Of a stretch of DNA of 64,000 nucleotides, positions 33,762 through 45,900 are shown piece by piece. Under the pieces are notes generated by a model. The model made no database searches, was not told the DNA's origin, and saw only the letters and a list, made by a program, of their open reading frames with translations. Origin of the DNA: Solen grandis (Eukaryota > Mollusca > Bivalvia > Adapedonta > Solenidae); the NCBI GenBank assembly GCA_021229015.1, contig CM037780.1:62801323-62865322 (forward strand), given 5' to 3'. How positions within the stretch are numbered: the first letter of the stretch is position 1; the number at the start of each line of letters is the position of its first letter. A program made the translations under genes and the position numbers.

Positions 33762-33980
33762 CATAGGACCTCCATGGCTGAGTACTTATAGTTGTTGAAT
33801 ACTACTTCTTAGCCCCTAAATGCTGTTTGTACGAGTCTCGACAAGGGCAATCGGACGTTTCATGTGAGAAAACCTTTCAGTTGACTTACAATAGTTCAGT
33901 GGTTCTATCTAAGTGCATCGGGGTCTTCCTTCTCCTGTACTTAGCTGGGCGTCGCTATATTACGGAAATAATGTGACGTA
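33762..33980 (+). mobile_element. SINE family 1, diverged copy
   Basis: 'ggacctccatggctgagtac' corresponds to the tRNA-like start 'gggcctccgtggccgagagg' of intact copies. Then follow 'catgtgagaaaacctttcag', 'agtggttctatctaagtgca' and 'ggggtcttccttctcctgta'. The order is conserved but divergence is heavy, so this is an old insertion. The frame at 33913-34125 lies partly inside it. Confidence 0.8.
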
Positions 33981-36115
33981 TGCACAAAAACAACAAAAGT
34001 ATATAGAAATTACTTTTTATTCAGGATTTTACTTCCGTCCATCCCCCTCCTTAAGACTTATTTTAAGAATTTTGTCAAATCTATTGATCGTTTGTGTCCA
34101 TGTGGATGCAGCATATGGACAGTAAATATGCTTAACGTCAATTTGTTTTTCCTTTACTTTTCATAATAATATTGCTGAAAAATGCCGAGGGTACGCATAA
34201 CAACTGACAACTAGAGCTTTACGACTGTAACAAAGAGATCTTGTAACTGAACTTTTTTTTATAAGTTGCAATACATGAAACAACTTTTTCCAATAACATT
34301 CAGGGATTGCCTTGGGGCATGATTTTGAGAGATTTTTTCTATATTATATTTATTTATTTCTTGCTTAAAATCTAATTGGAATCAAATAAATGGGGGTAAA
34401 ACACTTTTGCAAAATTGCAAACCAGTCATTCATTTAACTTATCTCTCTCTCTGGATATGAACAATTCTCACTTTCTTTTTTTTCATGATATCTTTCACAA
34501 TGATTTAGTTTTGATCATGACATGAAACTATGTTGAACTTATCAACTTGTATATACACACATATATTGCTCCAGACAGTTTATATGATTGAATGAATATT
34601 TCTTTACATTTATATCACTCGATAAATTCAACAATACGTGATGGCATCTGCAATATTTGATGTTGACATTTGACATCAATTCTGATTTTATCTAGTTTTA
34701 TTTCATTTCAAATGTTGGCCGTATTGTGCTTAACTGCATGTGATTCCGGACCGGCAAGATCTAACAATAATCCTTCGGCCCGATTTTTTGGCGCTTTCGT
34801 CAAAAGTTTTCTTGTTTATGTTTCATACAATTGTTTATTTCTTTTATTTCTCTTGTTCTCTGTAAGTCCTGTAAGTGTTCCAGTGTATGTCTGTAAGCAA
34901 TCAGACTTTCCGAAATAAAACAAATACAAAATACATTAATTCCTACCTAAAATCTAATTGAAATCAGCTAAATGAGAGAGAAAAAAATGTAAACCATTCG
35001 TACTTATAAATGTAATCTCTCACTGGATATGAATTTCGTACTTCATCGTTATCTTTATTACATTTAAACTTTAAACTCTTACTCATATTTCACTACAATA
35101 AATTTAAATTTAAACTTTTGAAAACATCCCTAGCTAGAACTATTATAGTAATTTATACATTCGGGTATCATTCTAATGTTTGCATGTAAAAACATACGTG
35201 TGTATTGCTATTTATTAAGGACGCGTGATCATAATTTCAAAGTGAGGGAAGTCCCCGCTTTCAGGATTATATGACTGGGTGTGGTATCATGTTACTTGTT
35301 TGCCTCATGATATTTCTGCTGAGAAGTGCACAATATCTGATGTAGATAGGTATGGTTGGAGTTCCGCCTAAAAAAAGTCGAAGTGTTAACAAGTCATTAA
35401 ACAAACTTTTGATTTCGGTTATCCATAAATCTTAACTCAGATAGCACTGCCGTCATTTTATTATCATCAAGCACACGTTGTTATTTATCTTTTCAGTGTT
35501 TTATTTTTTTATTTTTTTTTTGTAATAAAACGCTTTATCATTGTTTTACGACACTGAAACAGTTATGATGTACGTTGAATGGTTTGCCTAATATTTTTAG
35601 GCATTCTTTGCTAATGATGTTTTTTTGTTGTTGTTGTTGAATTTATGAACCAGATATACCTACATCATGGTGTTGTTGTGAATATTATGTCTACTTTCAT
35701 TCCGATGTAAGACCCGTAAACATATGTGATACAGATCTTGGGTCCTTTTGATAGAATCTGTGCGTTTCATCGTTGATTTTCATGGGACACTCATTTTCGT
35801 TGATTTCGTGTAGGGTTTTATCCATGAATATTAAACCCCACTAAACCGTGTTATAGACCAAGCGTTTACTAGATCATGAATCCATATCTACCTACGAAAT
35901 TCCCTTGAATAATTAATCAACGCATTTCAATGCCAACGAAAATTATTGATTTTACTGTATCTTATATCACAAATATTGAGTGAAAAAAAATCGCATATTG
36001 TAAACTAATTGTGAAAACGGTTTAGTTCATTAACTTAATGAAAACAATTTTTAGTCAAATATGCTTACCCTTAAATATGGCAGGAAACATTTATCATTAT
36101 TGCTCTGTTTTACAG
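33981..36115. other. Intron-like stretch with a short SINE piece
   Basis: No exon is recognised. Around 35260-35300, 'atgactgggtgtggtatcat' matches SINE family 2 (the same 19 bases occur, inverted, at about 15175). A frame at 34670-34918 encodes two hydrophobic segments and is followed directly by AATAAA; I do not call it a gene. If the gene model holds, this is the end of intron 1. Confidence 0.4.
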
Positions 36116-36219
36116 GTGATCCGTAAACCAGAAGTCGTTTGTTACCATGGAGCCAGTGCCAGGCCCCACCCTCTGGGGAATCTTCCTCTGCATCACATTC
36201 TCTTTCCTGATTACTAAAG
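36116..36219 (+). CDS. Exon with start codon and signal peptide (secreted or membrane protein)
   Basis: The acceptor 'tgctctgttttacag|gtgatc' precedes about 31 bp of 5' UTR and an ATG at 36147 in an excellent context (gttaccATGG). Twenty-four codons follow, starting MEPVPGPT, then a hydrophobic run LWGIFLCITFSFLIT, then K. The exon closes at a textbook donor 'actaaag|gtaagg', leaving one base of the next codon (phase 1). A signal peptide encoded on its own exon with a phase-1 boundary is the classic layout of genes for extracellular modular proteins. The coding part is also much less AT-rich than the flanks. The product is likely secreted or single-pass, but the mature protein is not identified. 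Confidence 0.6.
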
Positions 36220-36774
36220 GTAAGGTCAGCCTTAGTAATATACCTGCAATATGCTGGACGTCGCTAACTCGCTATAGCTAATATACTGAGCAGCAACGGT
36301 AAATTCCAGTATGAAAAAAAGACAAATACCAATTGTATTCTATCTTCTTAAAATTGTCAACTTCACATCTGACCAGCTTTGAAAAGCAATGGAATAACTA
36401 ATATGAAACAGTATCTTTTATTGAAGAAAATGCCGATTGTTGTTGAATGATTAAGGAATGATTGTATGACAAGCGCCAGTTTAACAGTAAATATAAATTT
36501 AAAATAAGATTCTGTATATCTAGATGTTAATTTCCATGTTACCATCAATGTCTCCTTCATATCAATGTGTTAGTAGGACTTGACACGAAACAACACTACT
36601 TTCAGCGTGATCTTGTATCACGTGACAGAAACATTAGCTTTGCAGATCGCCTAACTGTCTCAATATTGGGGGAGTTATCATCAAATGATAACACTAAATA
36701 CATTTCAGACCAATAATATAAGTATACACAATAAAACATTTAATAATAATTTATATGTAACTCCTATCGGTAAC

Positions 36775-36900
36775 AGACTGGTAGCTGGGACGATATAAGC
36801 GACTGGTCCGGGTTCGAGTCTCTGTCTGGCTGCACGTTTTTCTCAAATGGTTATATGCGTACATAAAATCATCTTCGTTAAGTTATTGAGACGGACATTC
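36775..36900 (+). mobile_element. SINE family 3, tRNA-like head
   Basis: 'gtagctgggacgatataagc' and 'ccgggttcgagtctctgtct' resemble tRNA A and B boxes at tRNA spacing. 'ggctgcacgtttttctcaaa' follows, matching the tail of the remnant at 13735-13833. The acceptor stem is not preserved, so I do not call a tRNA gene. Confidence 0.45.
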
Positions 36901-37178
36901 CTAGGTTTATATAGATAGTTTACGAAATATTACTGAAATAAACCAGGAGTTGTTCTTCTGGATGACCATTTCTTTTAACTCTTATACCGTTTATATCACG
37001 GGAGAAGAAGCCAATCTGTATTCTCAAGGTGACTAGCTTTATTACCATAAGGGTTTTAAAACCTCTTGTTTAATATACACAGACTCTATTTTAGTGTAAA
37101 CAGCGAGTTGATGCAAGGATATAATTTATGTAAAATTACATTTCACAATCTTTTATTTAAATGTGTTCTTTTGTGACC

Positions 37179-37186
37179 TATAAAAG
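37179..37186 (+). promoter_or_regulatory. TATA box (putative internal promoter)
   Basis: 'TATAAAAG' followed by 'ggcaccagtctgc' lies 67 bp before the ATG at 37246. Transcription would start near 37205-37212, leaving a 5' UTR of about 35-40 nt. No acceptor is needed for the following exon, so this looks like an independent promoter. Confidence 0.45.
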
Positions 37187-37206
37187 GGCACCAGTCTGCA
37201 CTTTGT

Positions 37207-37294
37207 ATTTGACCTTGATACTTACTATATCTTACTATCGAAAGAATGCGACTGGTCAACAGACTTAAGCCTATGTGGATCCTCTTTTATACAG
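37207..37294 (+). CDS. Alternative first exon with its own ATG
   Basis: The ATG at 37246 (agaATGc, purine at -3) opens 16 codons, MRLVNRLKPMWILFYT, before the donor 'atacag|gtaaat' at 37294/37295, again in phase 1. The peptide starts with basic residues followed by a short hydrophobic stretch that could be the start of a signal or membrane segment completed by the next exon. The identical phase to the exon at 36116-36219, 1 kb upstream, would let both splice to one shared exon, giving two N-termini from two promoters. Alternatively it is a separate small gene or chance. No transcript evidence is available. Confidence 0.4.
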
Positions 37295-38043
37295 GTAAAT
37301 GACATACGATCAATGTGCTGCAATTCTTAAGATATGTTGATACCAGTACATTTATTTATATTCTGTATTCTAATATAAATGTTCAACTCTTACTATTTAC
37401 TTCTAGCATGTTATAAATAAAAAATAAAATAAATACGCATGAATAAAAAAAAAAAAAAAAATAAATACAAACAACAACAACAACAAAAAACAGATATCCA
37501 CAATGTCGTATTTCTGTAAAATAAAGCCGTCTTGTTTTTTCAAAGATATTTTAGACAAAACGCGCACTTTCCTTTTGCGAGGATCTTGCCATTTAATTAA
37601 GATATGAGATCAAAATGCATTTTGCAATAATTATAATGCTAGTGGTTTCGGCAATTCCTAAAGTTCGCACCATAGCAGTGTCGCTGTGTAAAGCTTCCAT
37701 CTTAAACAAGTTATCAATTTACAACACTGAGTGAAGAACTAAAATAGATTCCATATACATTTACTATATTTTCACAGTGCATGCAAGTATTATGTAACAA
37801 GGTGAGAAACGTTGGTCCACGCACCTATACAGAAAAGCTTACACTTAATTTTAATTTCAATGTGCAAATATTTCCCACGATAATGTAAAATGTCTCATGA
37901 AATTTTAAAGCTTAATGAGTATACATAAACCTTAGAATGTCGAATAACAACAACAACAAGAACAACAACAACAACAACAACGTCAGTGGCTCACATTCAA
38001 TATCGATTATTTGAACTCATTACCCCAAACCCAATTACTTATT

Positions 38044-38078
<35 letters not shown>

Positions 38079-38582
38079 TATAACGTAGAAAATCGACGCT
38101 TTTGTACGAGTGTAATTATGGTTTGCCTATGAATAGATACTTTATGAAAACGACACTACATTACTTCCATGTTAATATTAGAGCCAAGGCCACCTTTACC
38201 GAATTACATCCTGAAAATTGCTCATCATTTAATAATGTTCTTCTCATCCCGAATATGAATTTTCCGCTCATTTTATATACTGAAATCTCTTTATGCACCC
38301 CCCCCCCCCCATACACACACAAAGGGAGAAAAAAATCAAAAGGCTCGAACGGTAGGAAAAAGAAACTGTGCCAGAAATACATGTCATTTTCTACTGGTGT
38401 GAGATACTGGGCTGACTCGGCACATGTATTGTTTTGACAGATTCTCTCTCTCTAACGTCTAGTCTTTTAGACAGACCTGAAGCACTGGTAGATTGAAAAC
38501 CGATGCTAGTGACAAATAAATACAATTTTAATGTCAATGAGTAAGTTAATTAGGTAAGGGCTATGTACAACTCATTATCCTT
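37295..38582. other. Intron-like stretch with simple repeats
   Basis: It holds a poly-A/(CAA)n tract (about 37446-37492), (CAA)n (about 37945-37982), a 34-bp (GT)n (38045-38078) and a 14-C run (about 38298-38310). The frame at 38102-38437 crosses the C run and has no domain. Confidence 0.6.
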
Positions 38583-38695
38583 CAAGCTGGCTTGCGGTAG
38601 GTCGGTGGTTCTACCCGGGTACCTCTGTGTACTCGGGGTCTTCCTCCACCTGTAATTAGCTGGATGATAGAAATACTATCGCTGCGACGGTAATT
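38583..38695 (+). mobile_element. SINE family 1, 5'-truncated copy
   Basis: It starts inside the element at 'caagctggcttgcggtaggt' and continues with 'ggggtcttcctccacctgta' and 'gaaatactatcgctgcgacg'. The tRNA-like head is absent, as expected for incomplete reverse transcription. Confidence 0.85.
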
Positions 38696-39344
38696 CAATT
38701 CATTTCAATTCAATTGCACTATATCGTCATGCGTTACATACTTAATTTAGTAACGTACCTTTTATACGTATACGTTTGATATGAACCTTTTCTTTTTGTT
38801 TACACTGTATTTTTCGCTAATATTTGCAATATAATTGATATGCGATATTCGGTATTTCAATTCGAATTTTAAGTTTACTTCATATTCTAGTAAACAATTG
38901 TTATAGGCCACATACTACATAAATCAGCAATGATTGTGTATGCATTACAGAACCTAAGCTATTAAGAACGACCATTATTTATGATTTTTCTTAAAACTAA
39001 GTGAACAGATTGATAAATCTTGAATTCAATATCAATCATCATTTATGGTTCTACTTAAAATTAAATGTAATAAATTGTTTGCTGATGATACACAGACCTT
39101 AACAACAATCATTTCCTGTCTTGTGACCGCGCAATTCGTGCAACTAACTTAAAATTGTGCACACTTTTTGTTTACCAGCTGTACAGACACTTTTAGACAT
39201 TGAAAACATCTGTAATCATGTTGTGGCACTTATTGATATCAAACATACTCAATTCCTACGTACCAGCATTTGCCTTCACAGAATTCTGTTTTATTTACCG
39301 CTACCTGAAACTTTAATAATTTCTGACATGATTCAAGTGGGGCA

Positions 39345-39690
39345 TTCGTGCCGAGTGATCAAGACCGCTGTTTCACCGTCACTTGATCACTCACCAGTTC
39401 ATGTCTAATACCCAGCAACTCATTTTTTTTCCACGTGAGGAAGTCTTCCAGCTAATTTGCTTCAGCCCTGCGTTCAGTTAACCATTTATTAACTTGGTCC
39501 CTAGCTTACACTCTATACGTTTTGATACAACAGGGATACGCTAACGTTATGGACTTTGAAAGAGTATCTGTGATTTTTTTGTTTGTGATTTTATTCGGAT
39601 ACCTTTGGTCTGGGTCACCATTCATTTGTAATAAGCTGATCGTGGCTAAATTACTGAAATACTGTCGTGGAGACGGTAAAACTCCTATAA
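39345..39690 (+). mobile_element. SINE family 1, diverged copy with internal change
   Basis: 'ggggcattcgtgccgagtga' matches the tRNA-like start, and 'cacgtgaggaagtcttccag' and 'gaaatactgtcgtggagacg' match the middle and end. The middle third is replaced or strongly diverged (about 39455-39640). It lies head-to-tail against the inverted copy at 39762-40016. The frames at 39157-39408 and 39506-39752 overlap it. Confidence 0.6.
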
Positions 39691-39761
39691 CATCATCATC
39701 AATATCATCATCAACAATAACAACAAACTCAATCATATTCAGGGACTCTTAGGATTGTTTG

Positions 39762-40016
39762 ACTTTACTTGACTATTTGAGTTTACCGTTGCTTCGACAG
39801 TATTTCAGTCATATAGCGACGTCCAGCTAATTACAGGTGGAGGAAGACCCAGAATGCACGAAGGCATCCGGGTAGAACCACCAACCTACCGCAAGCCAGG
39901 TTGAAGGTTTCCTCACATGAAAATCCGAATGACCCTGCCGGGTTTCGAACCCACGCGGTGAGGGGCTGAGTGAGTTCTAAATTCAGCGACTTTACCCTCT
40001 CGGCCACGGAGGCCCC
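39762..40016 (-). mobile_element. SINE family 1, full-length, with target duplication
   Basis: The minus strand reads 'gggcctccgtggccgagagg' (A-box region), 'gggttcgaaacccggcaggg' (B-box region), the conserved middle and 'caacggtaaactcaaatagt'. It is flanked by 'aggattgtttg' at 39751-39761 and 40017-40027, an 11-bp perfect duplication. It is a non-autonomous retroposon transcribed by RNA polymerase III and moved by a LINE. Confidence 0.95.
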
Positions 40017-40190
40017 AGGATTGTTTGTAATTGCCAAAACAAAAATTATATGAGCATTTGATACCCTAACATCACGTTCTGTATGTACAAACGTTAACGC
40101 TTCAATGATAGTCTCAAGGTAATCTAGGATTCCTCTGCATCCGGGTAAGGGACTTCATACTGCACGTAATTACACTGTCACAATACTTCA

Positions 40191-40214
40191 GTGTGTGTGT
40201 GTGTGTGTGTGTGT
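40191..40214. repeat. (GT)n microsatellite
   Basis: A pure GT run of 24 bp. Confidence 0.97.
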
Positions 40215-41261
40215 TTTAACAAAAACAATTGACTTTGTCAAAACATATTTTTCCTGTGTATTAATAACGGTCATTTTCATATGCAGACATGAAAGCTGAT
40301 CACAATTAGTCTACTATAATTTTCGTCTCATAAATAACATAACATTTAACATTAAAAAATGCGCTGTTATATATTAATTTTCATGTTTACGATGCATCGA
40401 TTCGAAACATTTTTGTTCTGTATACACTATACAATAAGTCAAGAAAACGGGGTCAGGACCGAAGTTGATGACCAAAACTAAACCATACTAAATACTTTAA
40501 ATCGTGATCAGTCTTATTGTGTAATAAATATTAACTCCACAATCTTTGTAATAGTTATTTGCACTTAAAATTGAACCCAATCAATCGAGACAAATATATG
40601 TATATATATACAGCAACATTTCACGTTGTTGTTTAGGAAGGAAAGGCCGCATGAATATAACCAGACAAATGCTTGGATTTCTGGCAACATCGTACCTTCA
40701 CTGATCGGAATGATACCCAGTTAATACATAAAACATCAATGATCTACAAAATTGCATTTATGTCACGATATTGTTGGCAAAGGTTACACATTATTGTCAG
40801 AGATTATTGAAGTAGATGTTGACAAACGTATCATTTTGTCGTAAAGCTGTCTTTATGACTTTGCTGTGAGGACAAAAGCATCGCCATCAAACAAATAGTC
40901 ATCGTATAACTTTGTCAATGGTGACATAGATACTGGAGAGACATATGGTTATGATGATATTGATTCTGTATGCTAAGTGCATTATGGGTCTATATTTTAA
41001 TAACTTTCAGAAATATGTAAGTATAAAAGTGAAAATGAGTAAAAGAGGCATAATTTCTCATGAACTTTTCAACGTTGCTGGGATATTTTTGAAACCGGAT
41101 TTTTTTTATATTTATATAAGCGGCAACTGTGTCATTTATGATTTTCTTTTTTTTCACTGGTTAAACAGTGGGTCAGACAAAAAAAGAGAAATGTCGTGTT
41201 CTTAAATCTTTTTGACTCGGCATTATGACACAGTCTCCTATCAACTGGTAGATATCCTTTT
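40215..41261. other. AT-rich stretch with no recognised feature
   Basis: No repeat boundary is seen. The frame at 40945-41205 has no domain or splice context. Confidence 0.5.
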
Positions 41262-41400
41262 CTTGGTGTTAAGTTTATAAGGATAGCTCCAGGATAATGT
41301 GACTTGGGTATGGTACATATATCTTATAGTTTGATATCGCATCGAGACGTAGCTCTACACCTGTCTCAATTGATCTCTAGTAAACAGACATTGTAATTAG
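41262..41400 (+). mobile_element. SINE family 2, diverged 3' part
   Basis: 'gatagctccaggataatgtg', 'acttgggtatggtacat' and 'acacctgtctcaattgatct' follow the order of the copy at 48413-48700. Head and 3' terminus are missing or eroded. Confidence 0.65.
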
Positions 41401-41756
41401 CATGAAGAAATCAATGGGCCAATAGCTCTGAGAGAACAGGGTTTTCAGTATAATATAGTCACATTTTTTGTATATTTATAAAATTGGATAAACGTGGAAC
41501 ATTTTTTAAACGGTGTCAAATAAACCAAAGGTATTAACCCACTTTGAATTGCGTAAACACGGTCGTAACAAGACAAAATAAACATAGAATGTGTTTTAAT
41601 GGACTTCTTATAATTAGTACATAGCCTCTCTCTTTCTTTGTGATTAGACAGAAAACAACGTTTGGATCTATATTTCTGCGAAGTAAAAAGAAGAGAAATT
41701 TAGTGGCTAAATATAGACCCGAATTGTTGTCCGATCCAGAAATATGTGCGACCATA

Positions 41757-41914
41757 GAACAGGGTTGTAAGCTACGGAAGCGTTTTAGTGCCACATTGAC
41801 ACTTATTTTTTTAATTTTCCACACTTAAATTCTGTAAAATATACACTTTATTCTGTAGATTTTACAGTTTAAACTGTCAGTGTGGCACTAATACGCTAGT
41901 AAGCAACCCTGTTC
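41757..41914. mobile_element. 158-bp MITE with long imperfect TIRs
   Basis: 'gaacagggttgtaagctacg' followed by '..agcgttttagtgccacat' pairs with 'agtgtggcactaatacgcta' followed by 'gtaagcaaccctgttc', about 45-50 bp of imperfect inverted repeat around an AT-rich centre. Non-coding. The two frames that cross it (41534-41824 minus and 41640-41828 plus) are accidental. Confidence 0.85.
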
Positions 41915-42307
41915 GAACATAAAGTTCTCTTTCGGTGACGTGCAGGGCAAATAAATCTATAAATAAATGAATAAATAATAATTTTAATTAGAACAATAAC
42001 ACGAATTATAATCACTTTTTCATGTTCACTAGTCAATTACTATTACCTATATGCCCACTTAAAGTCAATTGCTATATGACTAATATTAATACATTCATAA
42101 TAATTGTAAGAAATATATATTTTCAGTGGCACATTATTTATTTAAAGTGAAGCTATTATAAAGCTTTCGTTCTCTCAGTAAAGACTTCACCAATTTGGGG
42201 TTTAGTGATACTTTTATTACAACATTTATCGATGATATCTAATTTTATACTAGTTCTTTTTAGATTTAGATTATGTCTAGATCATCATTTTTTGTAGTCA
42301 TAGAAAC

Positions 42308-42349
42308 ATAATATAATATAATATAATATAATATAATATAATATAATAT
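42308..42349. repeat. (ATATA/AATAT)n pentanucleotide microsatellite
   Basis: 'aatat' repeats eight times without interruption. Confidence 0.97.
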
Positions 42350-42660
42350 TCGAATGGTGTTTGTTATAAGAATACATGTTTATATATTTTCAGGCTTGCA
42401 CGGACCAATATCTTTGTCTCTATTAACTCACATGTTTTTCTGTTAGTGATCTGGTTCATTAGCAAGCGATATATACAATAACAAATAAGCCTACTAATGA
42501 AGTATCTAAAGCTCGTCGATTGCCATTAACCGTATCTATTACACAGATCAATGATTTGCCATATGACTTTGTGATAATGAGATATCTAATACAGTTTATA
42601 TTTACCGATACTTACACATATAATGGGATATATTATGTATTTTCATGCATTTGAAATTTC

Positions 42661-42922
42661 TCATTTCCTATAACACAGCCCTGACACATAATAAAGGGCT
42701 TGTGCTCTAGATTTTCCGTGAAACTTGCAGTGTGAAGCTATTCCGCTTTTAAAACAAGCGACCACTATTCCCAAAATATCCCATTTTAACATGTGCAGAC
42801 TGGTGTTGATGTTGATTTGAAAGCCCTGACATTCAACTAAGCAGTCCACGTTTGCATATACACGGCCGGATTGTGTTGGTAGTAACTCACTGACGCTAAC
42901 TCCATTGCCAGCACGCTTATGT
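42661..42922 (-). CDS. Unrecognised open frame after an acceptor (weak exon candidate)
   Basis: On the minus strand 'cagcatttacag|acataag' is a plausible acceptor. The frame then stays open for 86 codons to a TGA at 42661, with five cysteines ('NVDCLVECQGF', 'VVACFKSG', 'SHCKFHG', 'SGLCYRK'). The stretch is less AT-rich than its neighbours. I recognise no domain, and no partner exon or polyadenylation signal was found nearby. It could be a terminal exon of a minus-strand gene, a decayed exon or chance. Confidence 0.2.
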
Positions 42923-45900
42923 CTGTAAATGCTGAACATTAATTTACATACTAACATGATGGTCTCATTCATTCATTTCTTTTCGTCCCAAATGAATGAA
43001 AACATTTATTTGGGTCAGTTTCATAACAAACGTGGAATGACTCATGCAAGACAAAATGACGGCATGTGATAATGATCAAAAGTTAATATTGCTAAAATAG
43101 TATTTACCATATTGCCAATGTTTGCATAAATATTTCATTGCGAGACACAAGATTGACGGATTGGGAAAGCTCTACTTATAAGACGAGGGAACATTTAATG
43201 ATGTACACATGGACAAAAAATATACATTTTTTCATGATGATGTATCCAAAGCAATGACACACTTATAACAACTGAAATGCAAACTTGATATCCTTGGTGC
43301 GAATGTATGTTAGTTGTCATGTCATTCATCTGTATGTCATTGGTAACCACTTGCAAAAAAAAAAAAAAAAAAAAAAAAAGACTTGTGCGAACACCACTTG
43401 ATTTGGAGTAAAATAGGCTCTTTTGCTCAATGGTCTTTAAAATTTATTCACGTTCATTTGATGGACCATGATCATATTTTAATTGCTTTTAATGTAGTGT
43501 TTTTCTCTAAATACAACATATCATTTTTAATAAATTGTATGAGTTTTGAATGATCAATATGACGTCAATTTTCAGTTCGAAATTAGTGATATTTGCGCCC
43601 TCAGATTTTCTTTAATTTCCAATTCATTTTTTCAGTTCCTTATCATTGATAATTATTGGGACTGTTTGCAGCTCAAACGTCATATAGTTTTGAAAAAATA
43701 TGCATTTATTTAACGAGAACAAGAATGAAAACTTACTTTTGTTTCTAATATTATAATTTTGCTTTCCAGAAATAGATCAGGTATCATGAAATGTATGGAA
43801 ATGCTTTATGATTCAAAGAAACCATTATTTCAAACGTTTCATCAATATATCAAATTCTGGCTCTCTGGTCACAGTTAAGTAAAATAAAAAAAAGAAAAGA
43901 AAATTAGATATAAAAGAAGTAAAAAGAAAATTTAATGATAAGTTGTTTTTCTTTTTTTTCTTTTTTCGATTTTTACTGATTAAATAGATTGACTTTCTAT
44001 GTATCTATATCGACATATCACTCGAAAGATATATCTTTATGCATATAAACAATTAGTAAGGGGAAACTACATGAAACAAATCTTACAAAAGGGAATTTTC
44101 TTTTTAATAATACCAGCTTATTGTCATAATAGTAAAGCTAATTACCATTCATGTTTCATTAATGAAGTAGTCAATCATATCGTTTCATGTAACAGTTTTG
44201 GCGAATTTATTATATCCAATTTTTTTGTGTGTGTGTGTGTGTGTGTGTTTGTAAAGTTTACATTCTGTAGAGATTACTTGTTTCTACGATTATTTTACAT
44301 TTAAATTTGATGAATAAAGTATTTGCATCATTTTTCTTATTTTTATTTAATATGGAGTATGTCGTTTTGCTGGAATAAATACTAAACACAGCACGAAAGA
44401 GAGAAAATCATAGTACAATTACGAAGAATCTATTTACATTTTGAAGCTGTATAGTAAATTTTATTGGCTGGTGATTTATTGAGCAGTTTCTACTTTGGAC
44501 AATTAATAACTTTAAACAACAACAACAACAATAACAACAACAAAACAACAACAACAAAAAACAAATTAAAAAAAGAAAACAATTATGATTCTGAGCTTCA
44601 AAAATCTCATTAAACCCTAGATCCGACCAAGTAACACCACACCAGATAGCGCAACGCTTTCTGAGTGCAGTAATAACCTTACCTAAAATACGTGTCGTAC
44701 TTCTCCAACTGCTACCCGGCCAGCAGGTTCGCTACCCGAAATCTTACATCTCACAAGATAGCGTAAGAATGAAAGGACGTGTTTAAGCATCTTTAGTCTT
44801 GAACACACACAGTTATATATTGTATGTGAAAGATTTATATATTTCCACTCCGATAAGAATAAATTAAAGGGAAGTAATTAAAGAATATAAATATTTAATA
44901 ATGACCACCTTGTAGACAAAACTAAAATAACAAAACTGAATCATATATCATATTAAAATCAACAATTATTCCAGCACCAATTAAGCCAAAAGATTATGAT
45001 ATAAAAGCCTAAAACCGTTTCACTATGTATGGCTTATGTTAACTAATTTATATACTGCCAAGGTTAACTACGTTTTCTTAAGACTCACAACTGTTTATCT
45101 TTTAGTGTTTATGTTTGAATTTTTCAACTGGATTGTTTTTATGTTTATATAGGTAGATTAAATTGTTATTTGCCAATTGACAATCATGCAGAAAGATATG
45201 CACCTTTACGATGGAAATCCTAAAATATTTTATGCAAACCAATGAAACGGTGCTTTTCCGAACTCTTCGTTGTTAACTAAGATTTCATTGGTTCAAGAAA
45301 TAAGTCAAAATCAGTTTATACAGCTACGCCGAAAAACTTGCATACCGCATGCATACAGGCATCCATATTTTATTTTTCCAAGTATTTCCCATGTGTTTTA
45401 CTATGTGAAATACATATAAACGAACACTAAAAATACATTTTCAATGAATGTTAAAGCAGCTCGTTCACAGTTGTTCGGAAGAAATGACAAAAAAAATCTA
45501 ATTTCCCACGTTATTGTTGGTGAATTTTTCTTTTCCTGACAGAAAACTCGGCCAGTATGGGTCATATTGCACGGGAAAATGCTAACTTCCGTAAGCGCAC
45601 TTCGGGGAATTCCGTTTAGAAATAGAATTCAGTAACACTAAAACAGGTGCTTGCTTTACCACGTGACATTGTCCTCAACATCACATCACAACACTCTCAA
45701 GCAGCGAATTCGTAGTATTCTAAATATATGTTTTATGTTTCATAATAAAGGTTTCATACCGTTCGTAACGCTATAGATTTTGATGGAGAAACTCCACATT
45801 TCTTTAACAATCACATACTTTTGCATTGGATGACGACAATGTGTCTGTATATGGGTACTGATAAACGTATGTTGAACAGAGACAATACATAGATAGTTTT

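Noticed and set aside
39157..39408. 83-codon frame after 'tttaccag' as exon 3 of the proposed gene
   Set aside because: Phase fits, but no usable donor follows, no domain is visible and the frame runs into a SINE.
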